Below, in pieces: positions 4,909-11,295 of a stretch of DNA of 11,295 nt. The DNA is taken from contig JALUAR010000139.1 of NCBI GenBank assembly GCA_027050975.1, positions 3,097 through 14,391 on the forward strand. The letters run 5' to 3'. The position numbers and the translations under genes are program-made. The first letter of the stretch is position 1, and each line of letters starts with the position of its first letter. Under the pieces are notes generated by a model. That model made no database searches. It saw nothing but the letters and a program-made list of their open reading frames with translations, and had not been told where the DNA came from. Source of the stretch: Thermodesulfovibrio sp. GTDB lineage: Bacteria > Nitrospirota > Thermodesulfovibrionia > Thermodesulfovibrionales > JdFR-85.

Positions 4909-7142
4909 TGTCTAACGATTTGCAGGCATTTCTCGACGGAGCATTTGTAGACAAAAAGCTTATAGTAGTAACAAACCGAGAACCATATACACACAAAAAA
5001 ACATCCTCAGGTATAAAGGTTGAGCAGACAGCAGGGGGTCTCAGCACCGCCCTTGATGATGTACTGAAGGCCATCGGAGGTACATGGGTGGCATGGGGCA
5101 GTGGCTCTGCTGACCGTGAGGTGGTCGATGAAAAAAACAGAATCGAGGTTCCCGTTGAAGATCCTTCCTATATTTTAAAACGTGTATGGCTTAGTCAGTC
5201 GGAGGTGGAGAACTACTATCATGGTTACTCCAATCAGGTCTTATGGCCGCTTTGTCATATTGCCCTTGAAAGGGTCTATCTGAGAAACCGGTTCTGGAGG
5301 GACTACAAAAAGGCCAACAAAACCTTTGCAGATGCCGTACTTGAGGAGGCCGGACCAGAAACTATCATATGGGTTCACGACTATCACCTATGTCTTCTGC
5401 CTAAATTGTTGAGAGACGAAAACCCAAATCTTACCATTGCCCATTTCTGGCATATACCCTGGCCTGACTGGAGTGTTTTCAGAATTTGCCCTCAGGCAAA
5501 GGAACTTATCGAAGGGCTCCTTGGTAATGATCTGATCTGTTTTCAGATCCCACTTTTTGTAAAAAATTTTATGGACTGTGTCAAAGAGACCCTTTCTGCA
5601 GAGGTGGACTATCTTCACGCAAGTATCACTTATAACGGGCACACCACACAGCTTAAGGCGTTCCCTATAAGCATTGACTTTGAAAAGTTCAACTCCCTTG
5701 CATCCAAAAAAGAGACGACTCGGCTTATTGGAAGACTGAAAAAGAAGTACGGCCTCGAAAACAAATATATAGGAGTTGGAGTTGACAGACTTGAATATAC
5801 AAAGGCACTTCTTAAAAGGCTTCAGGCAATAAATCTCTTTTTTGAACGATACAAAAGATTAAGAAAAAAATTCACTTTCGTTCAGATCTCTGCCGCAACC
5901 CGAATGAAGGAGCCTTATCTTAGTTACAAGCGCGCAGTGGAGAAGCTGATTAATCGTATAAACGAGCAGTATGGCACGGATGATTGGAAACCGATTGTGT
6001 ATATAGACGAAAAACTAAGTTTCTCCGATCTCGTCTCCTTCTACAGAATGGCAGACCTTGCTATCATTAGCTCCATCTACGATGGAATGAACCTTGTGGC
6101 AAAGGAGTTTGTGGCATCACAGACAGATAGAAAAGGTGTCCTGATCCTGAGTGAATTAGCCGGTGCCGCAGATGAACTCAACGGCGCCATGCTCATCAAT
6201 CCCTATGACATAGAAAACTTCTCTGAAGCCATCTACAATGCCCTGCGTCTGCCGGATAAGGAAAAACGCCAGCGGATGGAGATCCTCAGAGAACACGTGA
6301 TGGAAAACGATATTTACAGGTGGATATCTGATATTCTTAGCGATATTATGGTGATTGCTTCAATTAAAAGCAAAAAATGCGTTTATCTCTTTGATGCATT
6401 TGATTGCATAAAGGACTCTCTTTCCGAAAACAGTCTTTTCCTTTTCCTTGACTACGACGGAACTCTTACCCCAATTGTCTCCACACCTGAAAAAGCGGTT
6501 CTGTCCGATAAAATGCGTTCGATCATAGAGAGATTAAAAGAGCTTTTTCCGATAGCCATAATCAGCGGAAGATCTCTTCATGACCTGATGGAAAGGGTCG
6601 GTCTGACAGACATACTCTATGCAGGCAATCACGGAGCAGAGATATGGGACGGTGAACGGGAGATCATCAGCCACGAAGTGGAGACCACGCGTCACATCCT
6701 GAAAGAATTTTTAGACCATTTGCATAAAAGCCTTGATGATATACCGGGTCTGTTCATTGAAGATAAGGGTGCAACTGCAAGCATTCACTTCAGAAAGGTC
6801 CGGATGCGAGACCTTAGCAGGCTTTTCAGGATATTCAAGTCAGTGGCAAGGCAGTATGAGCATGCCTTTAGAATAACTACCGGCAAAAAGGTCTTTGAGA
6901 TAAGACCAATGAGTGCCTGGCACAAAGGAGACGCTGTACAGTGGTTAATGGAGCGTTTCGGTCAGGAAAGTATGCCTATCTACATTGGTGATGACACAAC
7001 CGATGAGGATGCCTTTATGGCAGTGGAAGGCAAAGGCATATCAATCGGTGTTGGCCTGAATTGTAAGGCCGATTATTACCTTAAAGACACCTCTGAGGTG
7101 GAAAAATTTCTAAAAAAATTAATGAGGATAAAAAATGGATAA
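4908..7142 (+). CDS. Fused trehalose-6-phosphate synthase/phosphatase (TPS-TPP)
   Basis: This 744-residue cytoplasmic enzyme has two domains. The N-terminal GT20 domain (about 15-480) joins NDP-glucose to glucose-6-phosphate. It shows GGLSTALDD (43-51), GYSNQVLWPL (106-115), WVHDYHLCLLP (155-165), the phosphate-binding GVDRLEYTKALLKR (291-304, R294 and K299) and YDGMNLVAKEFVA (391-403). The C-terminal HAD phosphatase domain (about 505-744) removes the phosphate. It shows LDYDGTL (514-520, nucleophile D515 and acid/base D517), SGR (553-555), GNHGAEI (573-579) and GDDTTDEDAF (694-703). All expected catalytic residues are present in both halves. The start at 4908 is chosen because it couples to the treT stop as TAATG. 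The upstream in-frame ATG at 4863 lies inside treT without a Shine-Dalgarno site. The purine-rich GGAGGGG (4887-4893) is rather distant at 14 bases. The stop overlaps cobQ by 8 bases. Confidence 0.95.
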   Translation: MSNDLQAFLDGAFVDKKLIVVTNREPYTHKKTSSGIKVEQTAGGLSTALDDVLKAIGGTWVAWGSGSADREVVDEKNRIEVPVEDPSYILKRVWLSQSEVENYYHGYSNQVLWPLCHIALERVYLRNRFWRDYKKANKTFADAVLEEAGPETIIWVHDYHLCLLPKLLRDENPNLTIAHFWHIPWPDWSVFRICPQAKELIEGLLGNDLICFQIPLFVKNFMDCVKETLSAEVDYLHASITYNGHTTQLKAFPISIDFEKFNSLASKKETTRLIGRLKKKYGLENKYIGVGVDRLEYTKALLKRLQAINLFFERYKRLRKKFTFVQISAATRMKEPYLSYKRAVEKLINRINEQYGTDDWKPIVYIDEKLSFSDLVSFYRMADLAIISSIYDGMNLVAKEFVASQTDRKGVLILSELAGAADELNGAMLINPYDIENFSEAIYNALRLPDKEKRQRMEILREHVMENDIYRWISDILSDIMVIASIKSKKCVYLFDAFDCIKDSLSENSLFLFLDYDGTLTPIVSTPEKAVLSDKMRSIIERLKELFPIAIISGRSLHDLMERVGLTDILYAGNHGAEIWDGEREIISHEVETTRHILKEFLDHLHKSLDDIPGLFIEDKGATASIHFRKVRMRDLSRLFRIFKSVARQYEHAFRITTGKKVFEIRPMSAWHKGDAVQWLMERFGQESMPIYIGDDTTDEDAFMAVEGKGISIGVGLNCKADYYLKDTSEVEKFLKKLMRIKNG

Positions 7143-8631
7143 GACAAAATCATTAATGATCCAGGGCACAGGCTCCGGAGTTGGCAAGAGTTTTGTTGTT
7201 GCAGGACTTTGCCGTATCTTCAGAGACATGGGCATCAGAGTTGCTCCCTTTAAGGCCCAGAACATGGCTCTGAACTCCTTCGTAACGAAAGATGGCGGAG
7301 AGATAGGAAGGGCTCAGGCCCTCCAGGCAGAGGCTGCAGGAGTGGAACCCACTGTTTACATGAACCCCATCCTTCTGAAGGCTACCGGCGAGATGGGCTC
7401 TCAGGTTATTATTCACGGCAGGGTACACGGAAACATGACAGCCCGCGACTACTATGCCTTCCGCAGCACTGCATGGGATGCCGTTACAAAGGCATGGGAG
7501 ATAATGTCAAAGGAATACGAACTCATAGTGATAGAGGGAGCAGGTTCTCCGGCGGAGATCAACCTGATGAAGGAAGAGGTGGTTAATATGGCAGTAGCAA
7601 GACATACAGACTCGCCTGTGTTGCTAATAGGAGATATTGACCGGGGTGGTGTCTTTGCATCTCTTTACGGAACCGTTGCGCTTCTTGACGAAGATGCACC
7701 CCGTATAAAGGGATTTATAATAAACAGATTCAGGGGAGATATAGAGATACTTAAACCCGGCAACGAGTTGATACAGAAACGCACAGGAAAACCTGTAATT
7801 GGTATTATACCATATGTAAAAGACCTGGGGCTTCATGAAGAGGACGGCCTTCCAATTGAGACCTACTCATCCCTGTCATCGGACAGACCGGTAAAGATTA
7901 CGGTTCTAAGGCTTCGCTATATCTCGAATTTCACGGATTTCGATCCCTTTCAGTACGAACCAGACGTAGAGTTATGCTACAGCCTCAGGGCGGAAGATAT
8001 CCTCAATGCCGATCTGGTAATTATTCCTGGATCAAAAAATACCATAAAAGACCTTCTGTATCTTAGAGAGTCCGGCATAGAGGATTTAATAAAGATGCTC
8101 GCCCGCCAGAACAGACCGATTGTGGGTATATGCGGTGGTTATCAGATGCTCGGTCAGGTTATAAAGGATCCCCACCAGGTGGAGAGTCCTGTCCGGGAAC
8201 TTGAAGGGATGGGACTTTTAGACACAGAGACCGTTCATGACAGGACAAAAACAACCTGTCAGGTAATAGCCGATTCAATCAATCAGATACCTTTTACAGA
8301 AGGAACTCATACCAACCTGAGAGGATACGAAATACATATGGGGAATACCGTATCAAAGGAACCTCTGTTCATCATTAAAAGGTTTACCGATGGAAAAGAG
8401 GTTCGGGATGGTGCGGCAAAGGGGTCTGTCTGGGGCACATACATCCATGGTATTTTTGACAATGATGAATTCCGTCGAAGTTTGATAAACAGCCTGAGGG
8501 CTAAAAAGGGTCTGGCTCCTCTTGAACATAAAATAGATTATAATGAACTAAGAGACAGAGCACTTAACCGCTGGGCAGGTATATTGAAAGAGCACCTGGA
8601 TATGGATTTTATAATGGAATTAATAAGATAA
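7135..8631 (+). CDS. cobQ: Cobyric acid synthase (adenosylcobyrate amidating, glutamine-hydrolysing)
   Basis: This 498-residue cytoplasmic enzyme amidates four side chains (b, d, e and g) of adenosylcobyrinic acid a,c-diamide with glutamine and ATP, late in cobalamin synthesis. Seen: the P-loop-like GTGSGVGKSF (11-20), PFKAQNMALNS (38-48), a Walker-B-like segment with EGAGSPAEINL (134-144), GDIDRGGVFASLYGT (166-180), then a class I glutamine amidotransferase domain with GICGGYQMLG (331-340, nucleophile C333) and GTYIHGIFDN (434-443, His438). Length is typical for the family (about 480-510). The ATG at 7135 has GAGGAT at 7124-7129 and lies 8 bases inside the TPS-TPP gene, so translation is probably coupled. 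No other corrinoid gene is visible nearby, so its presence in an osmolyte operon is unexplained. It appears intact. Confidence 0.96.
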   Translation: MDKTKSLMIQGTGSGVGKSFVVAGLCRIFRDMGIRVAPFKAQNMALNSFVTKDGGEIGRAQALQAEAAGVEPTVYMNPILLKATGEMGSQVIIHGRVHGNMTARDYYAFRSTAWDAVTKAWEIMSKEYELIVIEGAGSPAEINLMKEEVVNMAVARHTDSPVLLIGDIDRGGVFASLYGTVALLDEDAPRIKGFIINRFRGDIEILKPGNELIQKRTGKPVIGIIPYVKDLGLHEEDGLPIETYSSLSSDRPVKITVLRLRYISNFTDFDPFQYEPDVELCYSLRAEDILNADLVIIPGSKNTIKDLLYLRESGIEDLIKMLARQNRPIVGICGGYQMLGQVIKDPHQVESPVRELEGMGLLDTETVHDRTKTTCQVIADSINQIPFTEGTHTNLRGYEIHMGNTVSKEPLFIIKRFTDGKEVRDGAAKGSVWGTYIHGIFDNDEFRRSLINSLRAKKGLAPLEHKIDYNELRDRALNRWAGILKEHLDMDFIMELIR

Positions 8632-8649
8632 ACTTTAAGGGGTACCATT

Positions 8650-10368
8650 ATGGATTTCACCATAAGAATCGGCGGTGAGGCAGGCCAGGGGCTTCAGACT
8701 ATAGGCGGTGTCCTTGCAAAGGTCTTTGCCCGCTCAGGCTTCCATGTCTTTACTTATCAGGATTATATGTCCAGAATACGCGGCGGCCACAACTTCTATC
8801 AAATCCGATTCTCTGACAAAGCCGTTATGGCGCCTCGAAAAAAGGTAGACATTCTCGTAGCTCTTGATCTGGATACAATAGAGATTCATAAAGATGACCT
8901 CAGTGAGTCAGGAATGGTTGTTTATGATCCAGAGTTTGTAGGAAAAAAGTTCGATTTTCCGGCCTTCCTTGATGTCCCCTTTGCAAGCATAGCCAAGAAA
9001 GAAGGTGGCAGCAAAATCATGGCCAATACCGTTGCCACCGGTTCTGTTTTGGGAATGTTGGGTATGGATCTTGCGATTTATGAAGGAATACTTAAAGAGA
9101 GATTCAAGAAAAAAGGCTCGGATATAATAGAGAAAAACCTTGCATCTGCAAGGGCAGGTTTTGATTACTCCGTAAAAAAATGTCTCAAATGTACCTTTTC
9201 CGTTCCTCAACCTACAGATGAGCCTCTCCTGCTGATTAACGGCAACCAGGCCATTGGTTTAGGTGCACTGTTGAGCGGCTGCAAATTCTACTCTGCTTAT
9301 CCCATGACACCGTCCACAGGGATAATGATATTCCTGGCATCGAAGGCAAAGGAGTACGGAATTATTGTGGAGCAGGCAGAGGATGAGATTTCGGCAATCA
9401 ATATGGCTATAGGTGCATCCTTTGCAGGAGTAAGGGCTATGACAGGCTCCTCAGGCGGAGGATTTGCCCTGATGGTTGAAGGTGTTTCATTGGCTGCCAT
9501 GACTGAAACACCCATCGTAATTGCAGAGGTGCAAAGACCCGGCCCTGCTACTGGCTTGCCAACACGAACAGAACAGGGGGATCTCTTATTTGTTCTTTAT
9601 TCAGGTCATGGCGAGTTCCCAAGAGTTGTCTTTGCACCTGGAACACCTGAGCAGGCAATCTATCTGACGAACAAGGCATTTGATATTGCCGAAAAATATC
9701 AGATTCCCGTATTCATCCTTTCCGATCAGTATCTTGCTGACTCGGAATGGACTTTTAAAGAGATTGATACCGAAAGATTAATATACGAAGATCATCGTCT
9801 AAGAGATAAGGCACTTCTTAATCTGACAGACTACAAAAGATTCTCTTTATCGGAGAGTGGCATCTCACCACTGGCGATACCCGGCGAGACGAAACATTTA
9901 GTGGTGGCAGACAGTGATGAGCATGACGAGGAAGGCCACATTATAGAAGATGCTGAAACAAGAATAGAGATGGTCAAAAAAAGACTTCATAAAAAACTTC
10001 ACTTCTTACGTGGAGAGATTTCTCCACCTCAATTGTACGGACCTCCGGATGCAGATATAATGCTTGTTGGCTGGGGCTCCACATATGGGCTCTTAAAAGA
10101 GGCTGTGGATATGCTATCGAACGGGATCTCCGTGGCAATGCTACACTTCAGTGAAATCTATCCCTTTCCCTTAAGAGAAATCTTCGATTATTTAAAACCG
10201 CTTAATCAGGCCCGTAAAGCCATTTGCATTGAGAACAATGCCACCGGACAATTTGCACAACTTATAAGGGCAGAAACAGGTTTTGATTTTAAATATCGCA
10301 TAAATAAGTACGATGGTCGTCCTTTTAGTATCGACGACCTGCTCACTGAATTGAAGAAAATAATTTAG
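8650..10368 (+). CDS. 2-oxoacid:ferredoxin oxidoreductase, fused gamma-alpha subunit (KorA-like)
   Basis: This 572-residue subunit belongs to the family that oxidatively decarboxylates 2-oxoacids to acyl-CoA with ferredoxin as electron acceptor, or runs the reverse carboxylation. The gamma domain is at about 1-180 (GGEAGQGLQTIGG at 8-20, RIRGGHNFYQ at 42-51, ANTVATG at 125-131). The alpha pyrimidine-binding domain follows, with YPMTPST (217-223), EQAEDEISAI (241-250), TGSSGGG (265-271) and RPGPATGLPTRTEQGD (296-311). A DSDEHDEEGHI motif (421-431) and a C-terminal transketolase-like domain complete it. This architecture is typical of 2-oxoglutarate (Kor/Oor) and some branched-chain 2-oxoacid enzymes, so substrate is not assigned. 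The TPP-binding beta subunit and 4Fe-4S delta subunit usually adjoin, but neither is present downstream. AAGGGGT at 8637-8643 supports the start. It lies 18 bases after cobQ and probably shares its transcript. Confidence 0.92.
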   Translation: MDFTIRIGGEAGQGLQTIGGVLAKVFARSGFHVFTYQDYMSRIRGGHNFYQIRFSDKAVMAPRKKVDILVALDLDTIEIHKDDLSESGMVVYDPEFVGKKFDFPAFLDVPFASIAKKEGGSKIMANTVATGSVLGMLGMDLAIYEGILKERFKKKGSDIIEKNLASARAGFDYSVKKCLKCTFSVPQPTDEPLLLINGNQAIGLGALLSGCKFYSAYPMTPSTGIMIFLASKAKEYGIIVEQAEDEISAINMAIGASFAGVRAMTGSSGGGFALMVEGVSLAAMTETPIVIAEVQRPGPATGLPTRTEQGDLLFVLYSGHGEFPRVVFAPGTPEQAIYLTNKAFDIAEKYQIPVFILSDQYLADSEWTFKEIDTERLIYEDHRLRDKALLNLTDYKRFSLSESGISPLAIPGETKHLVVADSDEHDEEGHIIEDAETRIEMVKKRLHKKLHFLRGEISPPQLYGPPDADIMLVGWGSTYGLLKEAVDMLSNGISVAMLHFSEIYPFPLREIFDYLKPLNQARKAICIENNATGQFAQLIRAETGFDFKYRINKYDGRPFSIDDLLTELKKII

Positions 10369-10404
10369 CTTAGGCTGCAACCTTACACATCTCAATCGGT
10401 CTTG

Positions 10405-10444
10405 TTTTCTATTCGTCTCTTATAGAAAGTATAATTTTTCTATT
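10405..10444 (+). repeat. Helically phased repeats TTTTCTATT with an inverted copy between them
   Basis: TTTTCTATT occurs at 10405-10413 and exactly again at 10436-10444, with start positions 31 bases apart, close to three helical turns. Between them is an inverted core copy, ATAGAAA (10422-10428). The inverted copy can pair with either flanking copy (7 pairs, loops of 9 and 8 bases). The second copy abuts the candidate -35 box, as expected for activator or autoregulator sites. The region is AT-rich, so chance contributes, but the exact 9-base match and the phasing are notable. Confidence 0.45.
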
Positions 10445-10471
10445 GAAAAATTTCTTAACTCTTGCTAATAT
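10443..10471 (+). promoter_or_regulatory. Candidate sigma-70 promoter for the AraC-type regulator
   Basis: TTGAAA (10443-10448) is followed after 17 bases by TAATAT (10466-10471), preceded by TGC (10463-10465), an extended -10 signature. Transcription would start near 10478, leaving a leader of about 75 bases before the ATG at 10553. Both hexamers deviate from consensus. Confidence 0.5.
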
Positions 10472-10552
10472 ATTCTACACAGTAGCAGACCTGCATGGAG
10501 GATTCTTCTCTGCTTCCAAACACTGCCGAATTATTCCTGGAGTTACTTTTAC

Positions 10553-11272
10553 ATGAAAAGTTACTTAAAGGAGATTAGCATTAAAAGTACTATTCTCATA
10601 ATAGGCAATAACGTTGAGCATCTGTACAGAACTCTTAAATCTTTTCTTAACAAAGAGAAGATAGTAATACGCTCAGAGAAGAAGGGCAAGGAATTCTTTC
10701 TAAAAAACACACCGGATTTGGTAATACTGGAAGTAAGCAATAACGAATCCTCTCTTAAACTACTTAGACATTTGAAATCCATAAAACCCTCTGTACCTGT
10801 TATTGTATTTACAAGTACTGGTTCCGAGGACCTCGCTGTCAAGGTCTTCAGATGGGGGGTGTGGGACTACTTCGCTCTTCCCTTTAATGAAAAGGAGTTT
10901 CAAAAGAGTGTTCTTTCTGCATTAGGGATGGAGTATTATAATTATGATCAGCGGTACTGGTATGGCCTGTTAAAGGCTTTAAAATTTATAAATGAACGAT
11001 ACACTGAACAGTTGCGCCTGACGGATATTGCAAAGATTGCCTGTATGAGTGTTTCTACATTTGAAAGAATCTTTAAAAAAGAGATGGGCGTCACCTTTAC
11101 AATGTATGTAAATAGGCTCAGGATAACAAAAGCAATAAAACTCCTTAAGGAAGACCTTTCGATGAGTGAAATAGCATTCTCATGTGGATTTACCAATCAG
11201 TTCCATTTCTCGAGGGTTTTCAAGAAAATCATGCAGGTCTCTCCCAGAGACTATAAAAGGTCTTTAAAATAG
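10553..11272 (+). CDS. AraC-family transcriptional regulator with a degenerate receiver-like domain
   Basis: This 239-residue regulator has an N-terminal receiver-like fold (about 10-125) and a C-terminal AraC/XylS DNA-binding domain (about 140-237) with two helix-turn-helix motifs, around RLTDIAKIACMSVSTFERIF (155-174) and SMSEIAFSCGFTNQFHFSRVF (203-223), ending in the typical SPRDYKR. The receiver lacks its key residues. The acidic pair after strand 1 is N19-N20, the phosphoacceptor Asp after strand 3 is E60 (VILEV), and the conserved Lys before Pro is L109 (ALPF). Thr87 is kept. Conventional phosphorylation is therefore unlikely, and the Glu could mimic the phosphorylated state. No histidine kinase is adjacent. 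The ATG at 10553 has only TGGAG 10 bases upstream. A better Shine-Dalgarno site, AAAGGAG (10567-10573), precedes an in-frame ATT at 10580. Targets are unknown. It could control itself or the upstream operon. Confidence 0.88.
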   Translation: MKSYLKEISIKSTILIIGNNVEHLYRTLKSFLNKEKIVIRSEKKGKEFFLKNTPDLVILEVSNNESSLKLLRHLKSIKPSVPVIVFTSTGSEDLAVKVFRWGVWDYFALPFNEKEFQKSVLSALGMEYYNYDQRYWYGLLKALKFINERYTEQLRLTDIAKIACMSVSTFERIFKKEMGVTFTMYVNRLRITKAIKLLKEDLSMSEIAFSCGFTNQFHFSRVFKKIMQVSPRDYKRSLK

Positions 11273-11295
11273 ACACCCTTTATGCTCCTCTGATC

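Larger units (their letters stand above)
10369..10552 (+). promoter_or_regulatory. Intergenic region upstream of the AraC-type regulator
   Basis: This 184-base, AT-rich spacer carries repeated TTTTCTATT elements and a candidate promoter, described separately. It also has an imperfect dyad GCAG-AC-CTGC (10485-10494) just downstream of the predicted start of transcription. No GC-rich hairpin followed by a T-run is seen after the oxidoreductase gene, so the operon terminator is not identified. Confidence 0.5.

Noticed and set aside
10422..10443. Hairpin ATAGAAA/TTTCTAT as a terminator for the oxidoreductase gene
   Set aside because: The stem is AT-rich and is not followed by a T-run. It is better explained as part of the repeated operator-like elements.
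1..11295. CRISPR arrays, insertion sequences, tRNA or rRNA genes, prophage or defence genes
   Set aside because: No regularly spaced repeats, transposase motifs, terminal inverted repeats or structured RNA gene signatures were seen when reading both strands.

Overview
This window looks like part of a bacterial chromosome, probably from an anaerobe or microaerophile. The clues are a fused gamma-alpha subunit of a 2-oxoacid:ferredoxin oxidoreductase, a cobyric acid synthase, moderate GC content, strong Shine-Dalgarno sites and tight translational coupling. The enzyme set would fit a Thermodesulfovibrio-like Nitrospirota or a deltaproteobacterial-type sulfate reducer. That placement is a guess from gene content, not a computed result.

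Layout: The left edge holds the first 188 codons of a minus-strand glycerate 2-kinase (GckA/TtuD, MOFRL type) that runs off the window. A 213-base divergent region (565-777) follows, with a candidate -10 box and a structured leader. Next comes a tightly packed plus-strand run of seven genes: a GT81 glucosyl-3-phosphoglycerate synthase-like enzyme (778-1989), an MscS-type mechanosensitive channel (1986-3029), an unrecognised soluble protein built from two copies of one ~95-residue unit (3020-3691), a TreT-like GT4 trehalose synthase (3688-4908), a fused trehalose-6-phosphate synthase/phosphatase (4908-7142), cobyric acid synthase (7135-8631) and a fused gamma-alpha 2-oxoacid oxidoreductase subunit (8650-10368). 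The first six overlap their neighbours by 1 to 10 bases and the seventh follows after 18, so one transcript is likely. A 184-base regulatory region then precedes an AraC-family regulator with a degenerate receiver domain (10553-11272).

How the genes fit together: the first five genes of the run form a compatible-solute module. GpgS would start glucosylglycerate synthesis, TreT and the TPS/TPP fusion would make trehalose, and MscS would release solutes on osmotic downshock. The divergent glycerate kinase could recycle glycerate from glucosylglycerate turnover. The trio of TPS/TPP fusion, GT4 glycosyltransferase and mechanosensitive channel matches the operon content reported for the archaeon Thermoproteus tenax, where the glycosyltransferase activates the TPS/TPP fusion. 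Here it appears in a bacterial-looking setting, extended by GpgS and a two-repeat protein of unknown role. That two-repeat protein and the extended module are the best candidates for something undescribed. cobQ and the oxidoreductase subunit have no obvious metabolic link to the module. The oxidoreductase also lacks its usual adjacent beta subunit.
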